From Macrocystis pyrifera (Eukaryota; Sar; Phaeophyceae; Laminariales; Laminariaceae): DNA of 64,000 nucleotides. A model generated the notes under the pieces. It ran no database searches. It was not told where the DNA came from and saw only the letters and a program-made list of their open reading frames with translations. Shown piece after piece: positions 33,500 to 43,784 of this stretch; positions within the stretch are counted from its first letter, which is position 1; every line of letters starts with the position of its first letter. The position numbers and the translations under genes were made by a program. The stretch spans positions 11,835,126-11,899,125 of the forward strand of contig JASSKH010000017.1 in NCBI GenBank assembly GCA_031763025.1, read 5' to 3'.

Positions 33500-33980
33500 G
33501 ATTCAGGAGGCTGTTAATTGGAATAATAGTCCATACCATTGATTTCGGCGATTGTCTATGAATTGAAATTGGATTGAAATTGGCCAGTTGTTTTCGGTGA
33601 TTGTCTATGAATTGGAATTGTCCAGACCATTGATCTCGAAGACAATCCATTAATTGGAATTGTACGAGCAATAGGTTTCGAGCGCTGTCTATGAATCGCA
33701 ATAGTCTAAACAATTGATTGCAGAGATTGCTAAATAATTAGAATTACCCAGCAAATTGATTTCGGGTGCTGGTCCAGTAATTGAAATTGTCCAGACAATT
33801 GATTTCTGGAGCTGTCGGTTAATTGGATTTGTCTGAACAATGGATTTCGGCTGCTGCTTATTAAATGGAATTGTCCAACCAATTGATTTCGGATGCTGTG
33901 AACTAAAAGGAATTGTCCAAACGGACTTCGGCGATTGGAAAGTAGTTGGAATGATCCGCACCATTCATTTCAGATACCGC
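33500..33980. repeat. 42-bp minisatellite, first block (copy B)
   Basis: Same array as 6970-7430, immediately downstream of the 3.46-kb copy-B insert and its (TA)n right edge. The minus-strand frame 33689-33964 matches copy A residue for residue except for two replacements. Confidence 0.85.
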
Positions 33981-34969
33981 CCAAGAAATCAATTGCTCGA
34001 TAAATGTCATGGCCGTTTCCCTATTTATTTATGGTATTGTAATACAAGTAGACACTCCCCATTAAATTGATACTACGGGTAATATAGCACAATAAAGCAC
34101 CTTGCAAATGATTGGGTATACAGGGAAGTTCCTTGTCCTGTTTCAGATGCTATTGATATGAGCAAGGTCGGGATACTTTGTATCCCTGGACAAGTTGGCC
34201 TATTCAGCCGGTACTGTGGGTACTCGTGTGTGTTGTTAGCTTTGAGATAGAAGAATAGAAGCTGTATTCCTTTCGTGCACGCGGAGACTGCGGGAGCCAA
34301 GCTTGTGCAAAAATCCCTGGTTTTCCATCTAAGATACGTCTCCCAAGTACTACTATTAATAATACGATCTCAATACCTGAAACCAGATAATTACCGGGCC
34401 TTCAGCCTCATTCAAAGAAATACCATAACATTAGCCCAGTCTGTTGAGCCGTATATGCAGAAATATGGGAAAGTCGTGGAAACCCCGATTCCACGAGCTA
34501 GAACATGAGGGTGTGTCTCAACAGAATCGAAAAGCGCAATCGAAAATCGAATTCATTTCGACTTCAATTAAAAAATAGCCAAGGTGTCCAAACAAAATCG
34601 AGCATTGAAAATAGAAATCCAGGCGAAGAGCGGCAGAGAGCACAACCTACTTGGGCCGTTCGCAACTGGGCACACATTCCGGCAATCTAGCGCTCGGCAA
34701 CACAGATCCACCACAGAAGCAGGCAAACGCAACGGCAATTCGATTCCGGGACGTCGTTGGGCCTCCCATGGAGGTGGTGGCGCGTCCAACGTTGACGCCC
34801 CGAGATCAACCTTGAAAATATACTGGGAACAAACTTCCGACCTCGGTCTCGATGGTATCATCCTCAATTTTCCTCAAACACGTCGTCCGCAATCGAGAAA
34901 AATCCTGGTTCGATGCAAACGCGGCGCAGTCGCGTTTACGGCCAGGTTCGGCCCGTTTGTGCTGCGGTT

Positions 34970-35014
34970 TGGGGTTAGGGTTAGGGATAGGGTTAGGGTT
35001 GGGGGTTGGGTTGG
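34970..35014 (+). repeat. Interstitial telomere-like TTAGGG tract (copy B)
   Basis: Copy B partner of 8409-8454, with the same order of perfect and variant hexamers. Confidence 0.75.
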
Positions 35015-35108
35015 GTCTTCGTCCGTACCTTGATCCCAACAGGAACCAAAATGCCTGAACAGCCTACAAACCTCAAGATTCGAGTTTACAGATTGTAAAA
35101 GGACCTCC

Positions 35109-35480
35109 TATTAATTGGAACTATCGGGACAACTAATTTTGGCGGCAGTCTATTATTTGAAGTTGTCTGGACAATGGATTCGGGGGGCCGTCTGTTAATT
35201 GTAAAAGTCGGGACAAATGATTTAGGAGACGGTTTGTTAATTGGAATTGTCGAGACAATGGATTTAAGTAGACGGTTTATTATTTTTTTATATATATATA
35301 AATTTTGAAATACGTCAGCTGTGAGTTCCACTGATTACATAGTTGATACTCAGCTTTGCAAGCTGCGTGATACGCCTCGTCTATACTAATTAAAATTGAC
35401 CGGACAATTTATTTAGGAAAAGGTCCAATAATTGGAATTGTCCGGACCATTGATTACGGAGACTGCCTATAAAATGGAAT
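35109..35480. repeat. 42-bp minisatellite, second block (copy B), interrupted
   Basis: Partner of 8541-8800. It is split at about 35275-35385 by extra sequence containing a (TA)n tract and a 59-bp relative of the hairpin arm found at 30210-30268. A minus-strand frame of 14-residue repeats (35109-35270) is again open. Confidence 0.75.
35312..35370. repeat. Solo relative of the 30210 hairpin arm
   Basis: ACGTCAGCTGTGAGTTCCAC ... TTTGCAAGCTGCGTGA aligns with 30211-30280 at roughly 85%, lacking part of the middle. It is preceded by a (TA)n tract, like the 3.46-kb insert, and is absent at the corresponding place in copy A (about 8717). It marks a second insertion, or excision remnant, of the same family. 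Confidence 0.7.
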
Positions 35481-36649
35481 TTTCTGGACAATGGGGCTGA
35501 TTCATTTGATAGACGTTGTCTGGATAATAGAGCTCGATGTGTTTTAATTACCTAGAACTAGGGACTACAATGGACAGTCAATTGCAATAGAAAGCTATCA
35601 ACAGACAATTTGACTATTGATATTGTCTATTGTACAAAATAATATATATATACACAATACTGACTGGAAGTACTGTTTTGTCTTTCCACTCCTGCTGTCC
35701 TTGGGTTTATCCCTTGCATTTACAACGGGTTTGATGGCAGCCTTCCCACCTACCCCTAACCGCTTTGGCTCTTGCCCAGAGCGTTCCCGGGAAATGGGGG
35801 TCACAATTCTCCCCCCTCACCAACTCACGTCAAACGGTGTATTCGTTTTCGCTATAGCTACGGAGTCATTATGGAATGCGTTTTTCGCTCGGCAGCGTTC
35901 ACAAGAAGCGTCCATACACCCGAACATCAAGAGGGCGATTTATTTTGTGCTGAGTCAGTCAGGTACTGCTGACACGGCCGGTGCGACTGGTTTATATACA
36001 CAGTGCACTACTGCACACTGGTGCCATGTTGTCACACACGGTGCTTCTGCTGCGCGGGAAAAATGTGCCGGACAGCGCTGGTCAAAAGCGACTTGCCGTA
36101 CAAAGCAGGAGGTCGAGACATCTGATTGTACACCCTGATGCTCTAGAGGAATCATCAAGGCCTAGGAAACACAAACACTCCGTTGAAGGCCAGCGGTGAC
36201 CTTCGCCCGAGTCGTTCGTGTGGTGTCCTCGATGCCACTGACCATTACCACTCGCACATCGTACAACGGCTCCCTTGTTGGTGTCTTTGAATCAGCGGGA
36301 AACAGTGCAGATGTTGTTCGCCACTGAGCCCTCAAACTAGTCGAAGATTTATATCAATATTGCTGTCAGTTACAAAATGCGTAGACTACAACAGAACTAT
36401 AGCGCTCGAAGCGTGATTACTTGTTTCCTGCCAATAGCGGAAGATGACAAACCCAAGGCGCCCCACACTGTGGAAGTTTCCTTCAATACTGTGTAACCCT
36501 TGACCAGGGCACCACCACCCCCCTCTTACCACGCCTAGTTTCCTAGTATTTGGTATTCTATCTGTATTCTTTGTTCACCCGTGCGCCGCCGTTGCGCGTT
36601 CCTCCTTGCGCCTGGCTCACTGTTGCTACCGAACAGCGTTTGCACCAAA

Positions 36650-37036
36650 ATGAACAAGGCACACTGCCACTACCGCAAGAAACAGCCAGCCAAGTCAAAG
36701 CCGAAGGGCATGACGGCTCCTCGACGCAGGAATTCCAACAGTACTAAGCGGTCGGTGCGACCGCCCCAACTGAAATCAGGCGGGGGCACCGTGGTGACAC
36801 CCCGCGAGCGGCTCGTGGCGAACTGGCCGGGCGAGTTGGCTCTCGAAAGGTGTGGAATGGAGAATGTTTGCTTTCTGGAGCACTCCGGGCCCTATTAATT
36901 GCCACCATGGGGCTACTGCCGTCAACTACTGCAGATATTGGTGTTTCCCGAGTTTGTGGCCGCCATGAAGCACACGTTAGTAGCGTTGATGGTAGGAGTC
37001 TCAGAGCTGTACAGTATGCACATGTATTCAGCATAA
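36650..37036 (+). pseudogene. Copy B partner of the 144-codon ORF, stopped early
   Basis: ATG at 36650 in a good context (CACCAAAATGAAC). It matches 9943-10377 without frameshift, but a TAA at 36896-36898 replaces the GAA codon of copy A after CFLEHSGPY, giving 82 aa. The same frame reopens and runs to 37036 with a segment absent from copy A (FPEFVAAMKHTLVALM and beyond). Alternatively, splicing at GAAAG|GTGTGG before the stop would make the TAA intronic and the gene intact. Confidence 0.45.
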
Positions 37037-37586
37037 ATGAGCGAAAGAGCCATCACACGGCACCACCACAAGTTCGCCAAATCAGCCGTATCATCAGAGG
37101 ATGCACTTTCGCCGACGAAATTAAACGAAACGATACGTCTGGAGTAGTAGCAATAGGATAACCACGGGTCGACCGTCAAACTGCGAACTCGGCCTCACGT
37201 CGCGCGCGCGTGGGTGTGTTGGTGCTGAAGCTAGGTTTTCGCGAGTGCCTCGGCCACGCCAGGCAACTCTAGCTCTAGTTCCCAGGAGTCAGGCCAGGAA
37301 CCAGGCTATTCAACCCCAAGGCCAGTCAGCTACGAATCGGCCAGGGTCTGACCTGCCGCGTTGTTGCCGTTGCAACCGCAGGTGTCAGCTGAGCGTTTCT
37401 CCGGCGACAGGTCTAGTGGGGATGCAGGAAAACGCGTTTTTGGGCGACTATTTTGCGTGTCTGGGATTTTTGCCCCTAGCGAGCGCAAGGTGAGCGCCGC
37501 GGCCTTCAGCGGTGACATAAGCAATTTACTTGGAGTCATTGCAAGGTTGCCCCTGTTGTCGCTGTCGTTTAACATGAGCGATTTCA

Positions 37587-38111
37587 ATGACGATGGATTC
37601 TCTGAACGGACACAATTGTGTGGCCGCTGTTAGCACGTTGCAGGGGGGTGGATTCGTGGGGCGGAAACAAAGGTTACGAGAAGTGAAACGGCATACCGGT
37701 AGCATAAACTGTGATGAGGTTCAAACACAGCACCAACGAGAGTCCAAAGTGACCCGTGCACCGTGTATTGGGTACTGCTTCTATTCGCAATACGGAATCC
37801 CGGCGCGTTTCGTTTACAGCATGGTTCGGCAGGCGATGGTCAATATCATGCTTGGTTCCATTACTCTACAACATCAAGAACAACCTCGTGGCGGAGCAGG
37901 TGGCCCCGCAGCGAGAGAGCAGGCGGGTTTTCCGCAGCAGGACCAAGATGGGGGCTTGGGCGAGGTGTTGGCCTGTCAAGATAGGACAGACTATCCTGCC
38001 AAGTGCATATTCTGGTGTGCGATCGCTCTCGGAGCGCTCGTACAGGGTTGCTCCTCGGTATTTGTGAGTAATTCCGTGCTATATACACGAAGCCGATTGC
38101 TGCCGCTGTAG
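37587..38111 (+). CDS. 174-codon ORF with a transcription-factor-like hydrophobic segment (copy B, intact)
   Basis: ATG at 37587 (CAATGACGATGG), stop at 38109. The first 70 residues are polar. A Gly/Gln-rich linker (about residues 100-130) follows, then DYPAKCIFWCAIALGALVQG. A small-residue hydrophobic helix of this type is typical of the start of the middle homology region in fungal-type Zn2Cys6 regulators, and the unit carries a Zn2Cys6 exon about 9 kb upstream. Membership is therefore a reasonable guess, not a demonstrated match. TCCTCG|GTATTT near 38058 could be a donor, in which case the last dozen codons are intronic. In copy A the same segment has at least two frameshifts. Confidence 0.45.
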   Translation: MTMDSLNGHNCVAAVSTLQGGGFVGRKQRLREVKRHTGSINCDEVQTQHQRESKVTRAPCIGYCFYSQYGIPARFVYSMVRQAMVNIMLGSITLQHQEQPRGGAGGPAAREQAGFPQQDQDGGLGEVLACQDRTDYPAKCIFWCAIALGALVQGCSSVFVSNSVLYTRSRLLPL

Positions 38112-38653
38112 TCTACATCTGCTATCATGGTGTGCGGACATTTGTGTACGATAAGGGCAGATTGTTTGTATACAATAGGTGCATTGATAGACTGTTTATG
38201 GCAAGTCGCGTGTCCACGTGGCGGTTGGAGTGTTGACCGGAGCGTGCAGCTATCAACAACGTGGCTAGGGTATGGGGCTTGTTTGTATCGTATGCTCATT
38301 TATGTCATGTCATGCCACCCATTCTTCTTGCCCGCTCTTTAAGCTGTTCCCGCCAAGAGAAGGCGTGGGTACGTTAACTACTGCGATCTACGCCGGGAGC
38401 GTAAGAAGTCCAAACAGAAGCAGTGCTCATCTGGGGTTATATCTGCCAGCTAAATCCAGACCCATTCTGAAACCGACGTGTACGGTTATTCAGGTACAAA
38501 CGCCTCCAAAACACACGTGTCCAGGCCTCACTTCCGAGGAAGCTCTACAAAGTCTTAAGCGGTCGCGGTGTGCGGAGTGACCTTGTACCGTTATTTCTCG
38601 GATTACGCCCGGATCGCTCTTGGGGTGCTCTCGGATCGTACGTGGATTGAGCT

Positions 38654-38941
38654 TTGCTTGTTATCGGATCGCGCTCGTTGGCTGCATTTCGAACGCTTGC
38701 TACTCATCGAAACCTTGTTCCAGTGTCTAGGTATGCTGCTACAGCTGAACGGCTCCGCGGACACATCACGCTGACACTTCTTGTCGGAAAGATCGGCCTC
38801 AGCCACCGGCTAGGATTAGCGCTGTGGGTGATAGGGTGCGAGGATACCACACCGCTCAAGCCAGGTTTAGGTTACCTCAGTACAGGCAGAGGGCCGGAAA
38901 GGCACTCACTGATGTGTGAGGGGAGGCAGGGCAGAGTGTAG
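38654..38941 (+). CDS. Conserved exon candidate (copy B)
   Basis: Partner of 11921-12142. Reads ...RNLVPVSRYAATAERLRGH, then TLLVGKIGLSHRLGLALW and CEDTTPLKPGLGYLST. Open for 95 codons. The start is not determinable, since the frame opens with a non-ATG codon and is probably entered by splicing. Confidence 0.4.
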   Translation: MLVIGSRSLAAFRTLATHRNLVPVSRYAATAERLRGHITLTLLVGKIGLSHRLGLALWVIGCEDTTPLKPGLGYLSTGRGPERHSLMCEGRQGRV

Positions 38942-39529
38942 GCTGGAGGCCCTTCTCCCTTGTCGGTTAGCCTTGTCCGACCGTTGATTGGTCCACCAAA
39001 GACGGGTCATACCCGTGAAGAGAAAGAGCATACTGTCGCCCTCCCTTGACAGCACATGTGTGCTGCAGTGAGATAGCGAGATCAAGAAAACCCTCGAGTC
39101 TGACTATAAAACGGCTGTTTTTACTTTCAAGGTGGCGGGGTACTTGAAGCTAGCGCGCGGTTGTCTGGCGAACTGCTTCGACGGAACTACCGTCGAAACG
39201 GCGAGGTGAGGCAATCTTGGCAGCGTACATGTATGCCTCACGCAGTACATCGGCGTCTCGTTGGCGACTCTCCAGTCGTGACGAGAGAAAGCGTATATGA
39301 TATATCTTCATGAAGCACCCCATTGGTTGTTACTTGTCTGAGACTCGACCCTAGAAGGGCCACACTTGGGCGTTTCGCGACGCCTCTGTGAGTTTGTATT
39401 TGCAGAGGGGTATGGGCTTTTGACCTTGGTGGGGTATGGGGCAAGCGCGGCTACAGTTGAGCATACCCGTAACGCCGAAACAGGGGCCGAATACGTGAAC
39501 GTGTGAACATCGATCATTCTATCCGTAGT

Positions 39530-39871
39530 ATGGATGCTCCGGCGAGGAAACGCGAACTAATATTAAAGTATGTGACCAACCGTATCAAGTACCGTCTGAT
39601 AACGAATACCATGTTAGTCCGCGAATACGGAATGTTGGCAACTAGAGAAAGTAAAATAAACAGGGAACATCCCCAAACAGCAGAAATAGACTACGAGGGC
39701 TCAGAAATCAAGAGGGAGACCGCTGCCGATGTGGGTTTTCGCTCGTCCGCACAAGACCCACGAGAAAACACGACAACGAAGGTTCAGACAAACAATGTGT
39801 CAGACCAAGCAATCGACCTAAGTAAATCACGTCATGTAACACGTCGCAGCGCTGGAAAAAGAATACCATAA
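39530..39871 (+). CDS. Hypothetical 113-codon ORF, copy B only intact
   Basis: ATG at 39530 (MDAPARKRELILKYV), then RIKYRLITNTMLVREYGML and a Glu/Arg/Thr-rich polar C-terminus, stop at 39869. In copy A (12798-13047) the start and the central RIKYRLITNTMLVREY survive in two different frames. Charged and low-complexity, with no family recognised. It may be a single ORF by chance in a diverged non-coding segment. Confidence 0.3.
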   Translation: MDAPARKRELILKYVTNRIKYRLITNTMLVREYGMLATRESKINREHPQTAEIDYEGSEIKRETAADVGFRSSAQDPRENTTTKVQTNNVSDQAIDLSKSRHVTRRSAGKRIP

Positions 39872-40287
39872 AGCCAAACCGCGCTTCACCTCTATCTAAA
39901 TAACTAGTCCCACTGCCACCAAGGGCAAAGCACTATCGCGAAGATCCGTATCAAGAACAGTAGTACTACTGTAGTGTATTAAGCGCTGGTTTCCTATTTT
40001 AGTGCGCTCTCCTGCACGTCTCACTTCCTTGCGCTTGTGGTGACTTGACAGGAAGGTGGGTCGTCTTATCACGGCTGTAAACGCATATACGGGTGAATGT
40101 AAGACCCAGCGGGATCGATAGATCGAGTGAAAAAAAAAACGTCTGGCTGCGTGGTAGTTGATTGCCTCGGCGGGTCTGTTCAGCGAAGAGGTAGAATACT
40201 GTAGCAATCGATCACTGGACTCATCAAGGTTTCGGGTTGGTGCATTGGTAATTGGATTGCGGGTTGAAGTGATATCGACGGGTGCGA

Positions 40288-40578
40288 ATGGGTCAATCAA
40301 TATTTGTCCCGCTTTTGGCAGGATTGGCTTGTCTGTTCGTGGGTGGTCGTGTTTCATCTATAGCTCAGGTGATGTCCATTAAGTCTCCTCGCGTTCCTGT
40401 CGTTGTACTGACCCTCCGTCTTTCCCATACGTATCTTTCGGGTCGTTTCACCTCGCAGGGCCTACCTCGTTATGGCCTTCTTGCACAGATTTCTGGGGGA
40501 TCAGGTGAGTGTGAAAGTAGCACGGTCGTCTGTAAACGGCTGCAAAGCTACATAGCACACAACGGAACAACGCAGTGA
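40288..40578 (+). CDS. Conserved exon candidate (copy B)
   Basis: Partner of 13550-13840, with the same length and the same putative donor GGATCAG|GTGAGTGTG. The competing frame that is open in copy A is stopped here, which favours this frame. Confidence 0.35.
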   Translation: MGQSIFVPLLAGLACLFVGGRVSSIAQVMSIKSPRVPVVVLTLRLSHTYLSGRFTSQGLPRYGLLAQISGGSGECESSTVVCKRLQSYIAHNGTTQ

Positions 40579-41188
40579 CAAACTGCGTCGCCCGCCCTTC
40601 GGTATTTTCATACCGCCGAGCGTACCAGCCAGACTGGCGCACGGCGGATCGACGCAGCGACGGGTTGTCCGGTGTGCCGTCAGTCCGGTGTTCATCGCTG
40701 GACATAAACCCCGCGTTAACTCATCGCTCCCTCACTCTTCTTTGTTGGCAGGTAGCCGAACCGAATACGAAGTATATGCGTGGTACGGGTAGTCCTTGTC
40801 GTTCCGTACTTTTGTTTGTGGCTGACCAGCCATGTCGTTAGTGCCCCCTTCGCTCGCGATTGGCCAGTTGGTTCCTTGCGATACCGATCAACACAACCGC
40901 ACATTTTCGCCCATAAATACATAGGCGCGGACAGAAACAAGCGACACGATGCTCGCCAACAAACAATATCTGAGTGGTTTCGGTGCGAACCCCCCCCTTC
41001 ACCCCTCGCTGTGTGTGTTCCCTGACATTGTTGCAACGCCTTTTCTGTCTGTCTGTGGCTTCAACACTTATCTCTATATATGTAAACTATTCCACCCAAT
41101 ATTTTCCTCCTCCTCTCTGCCTCCCCCTATCCCTTCTCCTCTGTGTTGAACTATCGATCTACCAACACCGGCCTCCTCGTGCTGAACC

Positions 41189-41401
41189 ATGGCCGACATC
41201 ACTATCGTCGTCTTTGTCGGCCTATAAGAGCAGGAGAACAACCAGAAGCATCTTGCCTTCGCGGGCAGCATCTTGGAGCGACTACCACAGAACCTGGTCC
41301 CTTCGGTGAGACAACCACGAAAGCGAAAAGCGGCACTTGACCTACGTACTGTCGTACGACGAATCAACCGTCCGTTTTCGAGAGGTTCAAGTGATACATA
41401 G
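41189..41401 (+). CDS. Conserved basic terminal exon (copy B)
   Basis: Partner of 14394-14606, with the same 12-codon upstream frame, the same TAA and the same 57-codon frame ending SRGSSDT. Replacements against A in the 57 codons are only Val/Leu, Glu/Asp and Ser/Ile. Confidence 0.6.
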
Positions 41402-41905
41402 TGGAGGTGATGTCTGAACCGTGCCTTTGACGGTGCCCCTCAGCCACACGGAGAAAAACACTCATTAAATGTCTCCACACTGTTAGCACGGCGTTTCAAA
41501 TGCACAGGACCCATTCGCTCTGCATGGACGTTGCATCCTTGTAATAGGGGGGATGCGAGGGGCGGTCAATACTCCTGTACGCGCAACGCCTTTGATAAAA
41601 AAAACTCTTCGGTTCTCGCTTGCATATTGCTCAGGCACAGGGCATGGAAGGCATGCTACTCGCACAAGGGGATGAGTCAAGCTTTATATACTATGGTTAC
41701 AGTGGTTCGGACGTTGGAGTCAGAGCCAAGAACGAGCCCGTGAGTAGCAACCAGATCCCCAAGGTGAGACGAGGCCTTTGATTGGTTCGCTGATGATTCA
41801 ATATATTTCGGTGCGAACGTTGACAAAGACATACATGCTGTCGGTGGTTAGTGTTTGTGATCCAAGTAACGACCTCAGGATCGCCCGACTAGTGTAAGTC
41901 GAACT

Positions 41906-42109
41906 ATGACCGTCCCAAAAGAAGCTGCAGTTGATATATTGTCGGGTCCCACGCAATTCATACACATCCTGTTACCGCATCGACCTGATTACGTGGTACA
42001 CACAGTCGCTTTTTTCTGCGTTCAGGGCGCCGAAGGATGTACCATTTCTGCAGCCACCACCCCCGACACACCGGTTGGTCGCGATGATTGGTTCCTTCAG
42101 TTTCTTTGA
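41906..42109 (+). CDS. Conserved 67-codon ORF (copy B)
   Basis: Partner of 15119-15322. Full length, differing by Glu/Lys, Ile/Phe, Tyr/Cys, Gly/Ala, Arg/Gly, Ile/Thr and Ala/Phe. Confidence 0.45.
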   Translation: MTVPKEAAVDILSGPTQFIHILLPHRPDYVVHTVAFFCVQGAEGCTISAATTPDTPVGRDDWFLQFL

Positions 42110-42849
42110 CGAATACCTCCCTCTATATAGGTGTAGCTAGTTTGTACATACCTTGTTTATTATTATTTATATGTTTGGGTTTGGTTGGCGTCGATTAGCA
42201 ACGACACTGTAAAACACTGTACGACGTATACGTATACGATTTATACACAGGTTGAGCTGGCGTCGGTTGGAAATGACGCTCTTAAACACGCCAATCACTG
42301 ATTGAGCTGGACAACAGGGTGCCTTTTTGTTTTGCCGGTCACAATGGGTGGCTGTCGAGTTGGACCATATTGTACAGGGTGGAGAAGCTTAACTTCGCAC
42401 GATGGGGTGATCGTACCACGTAATGTGTGTATGGCCAGGCACCCACGAGGCGGTCACATGGTGTACCCACTGCCGTCTCTGGAAGTCGCCACACCGAAAA
42501 AAAAATCAAGTCATTCGACGCTGTCATCAACATGCATGAAAGTACGCGTAAGGTAACGAATTCCACCTCACAAGTAGTTCTTGGTCGGATGCAACTCACC
42601 CTCCATGCGACTCGCCCAACCCTCACGACCCTTCGCGCATGGTGCAAACAATGTCTGCCTGGTCGGTGAAAACCCGAAGTGCCCCATCCCGGCGTTGTGG
42701 GGATGCTATGGTCTATCGTCACACGATTGCAGCCATGCATCACAATAAATACACCCCCGTCTAGTTGCCTTCGCTGTAGTATGGTTTAATGTATGCACCT
42801 GTAACTACCGCATGGTTACCGATCCACCCACATACCAGGTACATAATAG

Positions 42850-43110
42850 AGGCGTTCTACGATAAAGGTGCACCCTAAATTGTTTTAGGCTCTTCACTTG
42901 ACCTTATTGAGCCCCATACCTCACCCGAAAACTAAACTGACTTCAGCAAAATTCAAATTGCATCCCGATGAAAAACACCATGGCCCAAGTAGAAAAAAAC
43001 GTCATTTTTCGAAACAAGATGGGCATTCCGACGATTTTGGGTTAAGGAACCCCGTCATTCACGAAACATTTTTGCGGAAATGTACTATCTCTATCGTAGA
43101 AAGCGTCAAT
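42850..43110 (+). repeat. Dispersed repeat, copy 1 (truncated 3' end of a coding element)
   Basis: Begins GAGGCGTTCTACGATAAAGG and matches 45256-45500 for about 250 bp. The first ten codons read EAFYDKGAP then stop in this copy and EVFYDKGSP then stop in the other, so the repeat looks like the last codons plus 3' UTR of some gene or transposon. Absent from copy A at this place (about 16060), so it inserted, or was lost, after duplication. Confidence 0.65.
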
Positions 43111-43222
43111 ATGGGTACGTTACAAACTATCTTGAACACCCAGTTTAACCGAGTCATCTGACGCTGCTTGATGGACTACCCCTCTGACCGTAAAAAGCCG
43201 CTGCCTATACGTTGTTGTCGCC

Positions 43223-43759
43223 GTGGCCCCGAAGGCAAAACCACTCGTGCATGAGAGGGACCTCTGCGACTTCTATTTCTCTGCAGGGAAGTACATGGTA
43301 AAGGCGTTCCTGGAGGACGCAAGAAGAGAGATCAACTTGGCGCACACCACGGGAGAGGCTGGGGCGACGCACGATATGGGGGTGGCGGGGAGAAGCGGGC
43401 GACTGTCAAGAGCAAGAAAAGTACGGGAGGATGAACGGGACGGGGGACTCGGAGGCAGGCGGCCTCGGAGCGCCGCTGCGGCCAAGTGGCGTTGTCGACG
43501 TACCAATCAAGCTCCGGGGTCGCAGGCACCCCCTCCTTGCTGGAGCGGCTATGAAGACCTGCGCCCAAAACGTCTTGCCGGAATTGATGAGTCTCGTAGC
43601 GGCAACGAGAGGTGGGCGCGGCCAAACAATCAAAAAATATTTTTTGTGGACGCGGGGTTTGCTTGGTGTAGCTGTACGTATGCACTGTCGGTGGCGATGG
43701 GCAGGAGGAGCCGACGGCACAACACACGATGTGTCTCTTCCCAATCGTTGTGGGTTTAA
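43223..43759 (+). CDS. Conserved exon region, CDFYFSAGKYMVKAFLEDAR (copy B)
   Basis: Partner of 16118-16651. The frame VAPKAKPLVHERDLCDFYF continues into SAGKYMVKAFLEDARRE. A second overlapping frame 43431-43952 shares GDSEAGGLGAP and LPELMSL with copy A. The 178-codon length of the first frame is partly fortuitous, being Arg-rich after residue 60. Confidence 0.5.
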   Translation: MAPKAKPLVHERDLCDFYFSAGKYMVKAFLEDARREINLAHTTGEAGATHDMGVAGRSGRLSRARKVREDERDGGLGGRRPRSAAAAKWRCRRTNQAPGSQAPPPCWSGYEDLRPKRLAGIDESRSGNERWARPNNQKIFFVDAGFAWCSCTYALSVAMGRRSRRHNTRCVSSQSLWV

Positions 43760-43784
43760 AAAAGGTTGCTGTGACGTCTCTCCG

